A stretch of DNA of 9,641 nucleotides. It comes from Alphaproteobacteria bacterium. GTDB taxonomy: Bacteria > Pseudomonadota > Alphaproteobacteria > JAJTHO01. The first letter of the stretch is position 1, and each line of letters starts with the position of its first letter. This document shows, one piece after another, positions 5,331 through 9,641 of the stretch. Location of the stretch: positions 1 to 9,641 of the forward strand of contig JAJTHO010000070.1 of the NCBI GenBank assembly GCA_021297975.1, in the 5' to 3' direction. A model generated the notes under the pieces. That model was not told where the DNA came from, searched no databases, and saw nothing but the letters and a program-made list of their open reading frames with translations. The translations under genes and the position numbers were made by a program.

Positions 5331-6093
5331 TATCGCCGATCTTTATCATTTCTACACAACCCCTCTAGGGCGCAGCGTTGCCGCCTTGTTACAGCAACGC
5401 GTCCGTGCCGTCTGGCCGGAATTGCCCAACCAGCGGGTGTGCGGTTTTGGTTATGCCGTTCCGCTGCTCGATTTATACCCCGGCAGTGCGGCATTGATGC
5501 CGGCAGCACAGGGGGTTATGGCGTGGCCGCGCGGAAATGCGCCGCGTGCGCTTTTGGTGGATGAGTATCGCTGGCCGCTGGCAGACAGCTCGATTGATGC
5601 CCTGATACTGATGCACGCTCTAGAACACGCGGAGCAAACGCGGCGGCTGCTGCGTGAGGCGTGGCGGGTGCTGCGCGGGGATGGGCGACTGCTCGTGATT
5701 GTGCCAAACCGGCTCAGCATCTGGGCGCGGCGGGAAGTGTCGCCGTTTGGGTATGGCAAGCCCTATACGCTGATGCAGGTGAAGACATTATTACAGCAAA
5801 GTATGCTGACGCCGCTGCAACACCGCACGGCGCTGTTATGGCCGCCCTGCCGGCAGGAAACCTTGCTGAAAGCCGCACCCTATGCCGATGCGTTTTTAGG
5901 CGGGATTGCGTCGGGTTTGGGCGGGGCGCTGATTGTTGAGGCGGGCAAGCAAGTGTATGCCCCCACGTTTCACAGCGGCACAGCGGTACGCATAAAGGGG
6001 ACGGTGCCGGTCATGAAACCCGCACTGTCCCCCGATGCGCAGCGACTTAAGCCGCTTGAATGTCTTTCAGGAATTGCGAAACTTGTTTGCTGA
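5323..6093 (+). CDS. Methyltransferase-like protein (class I SAM-dependent fold, alphaproteobacterial family)
   Basis: A 256-residue protein from the ATG at 5323, which overlaps the higA stop as ATGCTTGA. The frame is open back to 5236 inside higA, but residues before MLDIADLYHFYTTPLGR look like antitoxin read in another frame, while that segment resembles the N-terminus of a family I associate with alphaproteobacterial methyltransferase-like proteins. SIDALILMHALEHAE (90-104) and LLREAWRVLRGDGRLLVIVP (109-128) are the usual Methyltransf_11-type post-motif I blocks. Motif I is weak: VCGFGYAVP (39-47), with no acidic residue at the expected end of strand 2, so SAM binding is uncertain. No ribosome binding site is visible at 5323, so translation probably depends on ribosomes ending higA. 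The last 16 codons run antisense into the chemoreceptor gene. The substrate is unknown. Confidence 0.82.
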   Translation: MLDIADLYHFYTTPLGRSVAALLQQRVRAVWPELPNQRVCGFGYAVPLLDLYPGSAALMPAAQGVMAWPRGNAPRALLVDEYRWPLADSSIDALILMHALEHAEQTRRLLREAWRVLRGDGRLLVIVPNRLSIWARREVSPFGYGKPYTLMQVKTLLQQSMLTPLQHRTALLWPPCRQETLLKAAPYADAFLGGIASGLGGALIVEAGKQVYAPTFHSGTAVRIKGTVPVMKPALSPDAQRLKPLECLSGIAKLVC

Positions 6094-8191
6094 GGCTTTC
6101 GGCTTCAGAACCCAGCACTTTAGAGGCCTGCAGCACTTCCTTGGTGGAGGTATCGGCTTCCTGAGCGGATTGCGTCACTTGTGTAATATTATTGTTAATA
6201 TGCTCAACCCCTTGGGCGGCCGATTGCATATTTTGCGCAATTTCGTTGGTGACAGCAGACTGCTCTTCCACGGCTGAGGCGATAGAGCCAGAGTATTGAT
6301 TCACCTGGTTAATCGCTTCTTTAATGGATTGCAGGACGCTACCCACTTCATCGGAGGCGCTTTGTACGGCTTCGATTTGTTTGGCGATGTCTTCCGTTGC
6401 TTTGGTGGTTTGCTGCGCGAGATTTTTGACCTCACTGGCAACAACCGCAAAGCCTTTACCGGCCTCACCCGCACGAGCGGATTCGATGGTGGCGTTGAGC
6501 GCAAGCAGGCTAATCTGGCTGGCGATTTCTTGAATAAGCTGCACAATATCGGTGATCGATTGCGACACAGCGGCAAGCGACTGCGCGGCTTCATCGGCTT
6601 TTTGCGTGCGGCGGACGGCTTCGGCCACAACTTCCGTGGATTTGGCAATCTGCCCGGCGATTTCACGCACGGATGCACTCATTTCTTCTGTGGCGGAGGC
6701 GACCGTTTGCAGGTTGCTGCTGGTCTGACCGCTGGATTGCGCCACATCGCTGGTGAGTTGATTGGTTGTTTCCACCGTATTTGATAGATTTTGTGCGGTA
6801 TTGGAGAGCTGCGTTGCCGCGCTGGCAACAGTATTGATTGCACCCGTTGAGCTGGATTCAAACGTTTTCAATAGCGCATCAACACGATGCTGACGGGCGG
6901 TTTTGCGTTGCTGTTCGGCGTTCGCCTCGGCTGAAAGGCGGTCTTGCTCAATCGCACCCAGTTTAAAGGCTTCCAGCGCACGCGCCATATCGCCGATTTC
7001 ATCATAGCGATCTTGGCTGGGTACATTGAACGATTTATCTCCCGTGCGCAGGCGATCCATGTCAGTAATCATGCTGCTGAGCGGGCGAGTTATTGAGCGT
7101 GCGGCAATTATGCCGATGAATACCATAAAACAGACCACCAGCATGGAGATCATGCCCTGCTGTAATGTTTGATCGCGCATGAACTTTGTTACTTCTGTTG
7201 AGTCTTTATCAAAAACCACAACCCATTGTGTTGTGCCTAGGTTTATAGGGTATAGTAGTTGGCTTACGGTCGCACCTTCATGACTTTCAATATCGCTGCG
7301 TATGATAATATCTTTGCTTTCTTTGCCCATATCATAAACGTTTTGTTCTTTACGGGTGAACTCGAAAGGATTTGCTTCTTTTTCTTTGTCGCCATGAAGA
7401 ATGAAGCCGTCGCCAAGGACGCTTATTTCCCCTGTCTCTCCTAGGCCGTTTTGAGAATTAATAATCTCAAACAACACTTTTGCCGGTAATTGTGCGGCAA
7501 CAGCGCCGATAAATTGACCTGTTTCGTCAAAAACAGGACTGGCAACGAATCCAGCCGCTGCGCCGTTGCTGGGCGCATAGGCGGCAAAAGTAGAGAACTG
7601 TGCCGAAGCATCTTTGTTGGGATTGTTTTTAACGTTTTGAAACAGCGCCGCTAGGTTGGAATCTTTATAGGCGCCGTTTGTAAGGTTGGTTGCGTAATCA
7701 TTTTCTTTGAAAACAGAATACACCACATCACCGCTGCTATTGATGAGAAATAGATCATAAAAACCAACGGTACTAATGAGCTTGCGCAATTCGGGGTGCG
7801 CTTTTTTGTGTAAAGTATTGTAGGCAGAATCGTCTGCGGCGGCATCAAGTTTATCTTTTTCACCTACAGCAAAGGGGTTGTTGTTGATGTAGGCATTTTG
7901 CAATTCGGCGCTGCGCGGCTGGCCTTTGGCGGGGTAGTGTGCGGAGAAGCCTTGCAACAGCGTGCGCGTTGTATCGGTGTTGGCCTGTTGTTGGATGATA
8001 ATGCCGAGACTGCGGAGTCGTTCTTTAAACGTATCTGCGCGGTTCTGCAACACGGCGCGCATTTGCTGCTGACCAGATTTTTGCGCATCACCATAGCCAA
8101 TCTGATACGATACCGTGCCGCCGATAACAGCGGTGCACAAGGATGCCAAAACAACCAAAGCAGGAATTTTGTGTGCAATCTTCAATTTCAT
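6047..8191 (-). CDS. Methyl-accepting chemotaxis protein with a periplasmic double-Cache-like sensor
   Basis: A 714-residue transmembrane chemoreceptor. Helix 1 is at about 10-29 and helix 2 at about 343-364. Between them lies a periplasmic region of about 310 residues, the right size for a double Cache domain; FYDLFLINSSGDVVYSVFKE and SPVFDETGQFIGAVAAQLP are Cache-like stretches. A HAMP domain follows (about 366-420, RSITRPLSSMITDMD at its start), then the coiled-coil signalling domain. Its conserved hairpin tip around GEAGKGF (575-581) binds CheA and CheW. Likely methylation regions surround ATEEMSAS and AVEEQSA. No CheR-tethering pentapeptide is present; the protein ends SQFLKDIQAA. The ATG at 8191 has GGAG about 9 bases upstream. 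A CtrA-type site lies about 45-60 bases upstream. The ligand cannot be predicted, and no che genes are nearby. Confidence 0.95.
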   Translation of the reverse strand: MKLKIAHKIPALVVLASLCTAVIGGTVSYQIGYGDAQKSGQQQMRAVLQNRADTFKERLRSLGIIIQQQANTDTTRTLLQGFSAHYPAKGQPRSAELQNAYINNNPFAVGEKDKLDAAADDSAYNTLHKKAHPELRKLISTVGFYDLFLINSSGDVVYSVFKENDYATNLTNGAYKDSNLAALFQNVKNNPNKDASAQFSTFAAYAPSNGAAAGFVASPVFDETGQFIGAVAAQLPAKVLFEIINSQNGLGETGEISVLGDGFILHGDKEKEANPFEFTRKEQNVYDMGKESKDIIIRSDIESHEGATVSQLLYPINLGTTQWVVVFDKDSTEVTKFMRDQTLQQGMISMLVVCFMVFIGIIAARSITRPLSSMITDMDRLRTGDKSFNVPSQDRYDEIGDMARALEAFKLGAIEQDRLSAEANAEQQRKTARQHRVDALLKTFESSSTGAINTVASAATQLSNTAQNLSNTVETTNQLTSDVAQSSGQTSSNLQTVASATEEMSASVREIAGQIAKSTEVVAEAVRRTQKADEAAQSLAAVSQSITDIVQLIQEIASQISLLALNATIESARAGEAGKGFAVVASEVKNLAQQTTKATEDIAKQIEAVQSASDEVGSVLQSIKEAINQVNQYSGSIASAVEEQSAVTNEIAQNMQSAAQGVEHINNNITQVTQSAQEADTSTKEVLQASKVLGSEAESLSKQVSQFLKDIQAA

Positions 8192-8235
8192 GGTGATAAC
8201 TCCAATATATGGAAGCCATTGTTAGAAGGTTAAGT

Positions 8236-8250
8236 TTAAAAAAACGTTAA
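8236..8250 (-). promoter_or_regulatory. CtrA-box candidate upstream of the chemoreceptor gene
   Basis: TTAA (8236-8239) and TTAA (8247-8250) are separated by exactly 7 bases, matching the TTAA-N7-TTAA core of the alphaproteobacterial response regulator CtrA. On the minus strand a further TTAACC (8228-8233) follows. The core lies 45-59 bases upstream of the receptor start, a plausible activator position, and CtrA controls chemotaxis and flagellar genes in many alphaproteobacteria. The region is A+T-rich, so a chance match is possible. GTTAAGT also occurs twice here (8229-8235, 8246-8252). Confidence 0.45.
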
Positions 8251-8263
8251 GTGCGACACTATT

Positions 8264-9641
8264 TTATCCGCGCAGCGCGGCACCAAGCGTAGCTGCCGCA
8301 GCGGTGATCGCGGTGCTGGTCTCGTCGATGTCTTTATCCGATAGGGTGCGTTCCGCTGATTGCACGTGTATGCGAATGGCGGCGGACAGCATCCCCTCTG
8401 GAATACCGGTGCCTTGATAGCGATCAAAAAGATTTACCTCGCGTATCAGTGGGCTGGCCGAGCGCAATGTTTTGATCAGTGTTGCCATTTGGACACTATC
8501 CGGCATTAAAAATGCAAAATCACGGCTGCTGGCTTGAAAACTGGATTGAAACAGCGCGGGCAAGGGGGGTGTGTAGGCGTTGAGGGTATCAGGATTAAAG
8601 AAAACAACGCTGACGGGCGCTTTAATATCAAACGCGGTGCTGGTTGCGGGATGCAGCATGCCAAAATAGCCATTAATTTCTGTTAGTGAGCCGCTCTGAC
8701 CGGGATGGAGATAGGGCGGCAGGTTGGTTGTGACTGGCGTTATGCCATCCAGTGGTTTGCCGCAGAGCTGAGCCGCCGTGTACAGCAAGGATTTTGCGGT
8801 AAACGCATCAACGGCGGCGGGTTTGCCGCTCCAATGCAGCGGGGCTGCGTCGCCCCATAAAACGGCGCAAGCTTGTGTTTCCTGCGCGCCATTTGCCGCG
8901 AACACCGGCGCAATTTCAAACAGCCGGCCAGAGGTTTCCCCCCGGTGCAACGCATCCCGCACCAGCGGCAGGAGGCTGGCGAGAATGGTGGGGCGCAGGA
9001 CGCTCAGTTCCGTGCTGATAGGGTTTTTGAGTGTGTTGTGCGGGGTGCTTTCCCCGCCTAGTGCTGCGACGGCATCGGGGGCGGCGAAAGACCAGCTGAT
9101 GGCCTCCACACAACCCTCTGCGGTAAAGGCGGTGCGCAGGGTATCGGTGAACGTGGTTGTTGCTGCCGGGGCACGCGGGGGCAGCGCCTCTGCCGGAATG
9201 GTGGCGTAATCCTCAAGCCGCAGCAGTTCTTCGATAATATCTTCCGGAATGGTGAGGTCATGCCGCCAGCCGGGCGGGGACACGGTGAGGCTGTCTTTTG
9301 TGTTTTCAACAGTGCAGCCCAGAGCGGTGAGGTGCTGAGCCGCGCTCGCCGCGTTAAACGCTTTGCCGCTGCGGGCGGTATAAGCTGCGCCGGAAAGTAT
9401 AATGCGCTGTGTCTTGGGGTGCGGTTCGCGGGTTATCTGCCGTGTGGTGATGCTTGCGCCCGCCTGCTCCAGCTGGTGCAGCGCAATCGCGAGACCCGGC
9501 AGCATGTCGCCCGCATCCACGCCGCGCTCAAAACGTTGGCGCGCATCGGTAACAAGACCCAGCGCTTGGCCGGTTCGGGCGATAGTGCCCGCGTCAAACA
9601 CGGCGGCCTCTAGTAGCACATCAGTGGTCGTGTCGGTGACG
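8264..9641 (-). CDS. pheT: Phenylalanine--tRNA ligase beta subunit, C-terminal part (runs off the right edge)
   Basis: The frame is open from the right edge to a TAA at 8264-8266, giving 458 residues, a little over half of a typical 790-810-residue bacterial PheT. The window edge cuts the gene; upstream codons continue the match (VTDTTTD before VLLEAAVFD), so the GTG at 9619 is an internal valine, not a start. Visible in order are the end of the B3/B4 domain (DARQRFERGVDAG), a B5 domain (about 77-155, with PGWRHDLTIPEDIIEELLRL), the catalytic-like core (about 160-360, with RLFEIAPVF), and a C-terminal anticodon-binding FDX-ACB domain (about 368-458, with SRDFAFLMPDSVQ and ERTLSDKDIDE). PheT pairs with PheS to charge tRNA-Phe. 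The chemoreceptor follows 72 bases downstream; the gap has only a 4-base-pair stem near a T-run, so termination is uncertain. Confidence 0.97.
   Translation of the reverse strand, partial: VTDTTTDVLLEAAVFDAGTIARTGQALGLVTDARQRFERGVDAGDMLPGLAIALHQLEQAGASITTRQITREPHPKTQRIILSGAAYTARSGKAFNAASAAQHLTALGCTVENTKDSLTVSPPGWRHDLTIPEDIIEELLRLEDYATIPAEALPPRAPAATTTFTDTLRTAFTAEGCVEAISWSFAAPDAVAALGGESTPHNTLKNPISTELSVLRPTILASLLPLVRDALHRGETSGRLFEIAPVFAANGAQETQACAVLWGDAAPLHWSGKPAAVDAFTAKSLLYTAAQLCGKPLDGITPVTTNLPPYLHPGQSGSLTEINGYFGMLHPATSTAFDIKAPVSVVFFNPDTLNAYTPPLPALFQSSFQASSRDFAFLMPDSVQMATLIKTLRSASPLIREVNLFDRYQGTGIPEGMLSAAIRIHVQSAERTLSDKDIDETSTAITAAAATLGAALRG

Noticed and set aside
8243..8262. Terminator of pheT: AGTG/CACT stem followed by a T-run on the minus strand
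   Set aside because: The stem is 4 base pairs and the T-run starts about 5 bases after it; the same T-run is better explained as part of the CtrA-type site.
9617..9619. GTG as the start of a short PheT-like protein
   Set aside because: Codons upstream to the window edge continue the PheT match with no stop, so this is an internal codon of a gene cut by the window.

Overview
The window reads as part of an alphaproteobacterial chromosome of medium G+C content. The lineage call is inference. It rests on the AhpC/AhpD pairing, a methyltransferase-like family I know mainly from alphaproteobacteria, the style of the double-Cache chemoreceptor, and a TTAA-N7-TTAA site matching the CtrA consensus upstream of that receptor. 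No species can be named from the sequence alone. There is no IS element, phage gene, CRISPR array or replication origin; apart from a small toxin-antitoxin module the content is ordinary chromosome.

Left end (1-943): the minus strand carries a peroxide-defence pair. ahpC is complete and ahpD is cut by the window edge. A near-palindromic Fur-type box lies upstream of ahpC. The 100-base ahpC-ahpD gap holds a strong inverted repeat that ends about 10 bases before the ahpD start. A tRNA-Arg(ACG) gene then begins divergently on the plus strand.

Plus-strand block (944-6093): tRNA-Arg is followed by panC (pantothenate synthesis) and three closely packed genes for a tripartite-type ABC exporter: FtsX/MacB-like permease, ATPase and HlyD-type membrane fusion protein. 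Next comes a higB-higA toxin-antitoxin module. Its own consensus-like promoter is placed so that the toxin mRNA should be leaderless or nearly so. The antitoxin gene overlaps the start of a methyltransferase-like gene by 8 bases, so that gene may share the toxin-antitoxin transcript and its autoregulation.

Minus-strand block (6047-9641): pheT (phenylalanyl-tRNA synthetase beta chain, C-terminal part only) is followed 72 bases later by a 714-residue methyl-accepting chemotaxis protein. The receptor gene converges on the methyltransferase gene and overlaps it tail to tail by 47 bases. Its sensor region is clearly more A+T-rich than its signalling region.

Most of the window is well-known biology. 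The points worth a second look are the leaderless higB promoter and higA-methyltransferase coupling, the ahpC-ahpD intergenic structure, the Fur-type and CtrA-type sites, and the convergent gene overlap. I see no convincing wholly new system.
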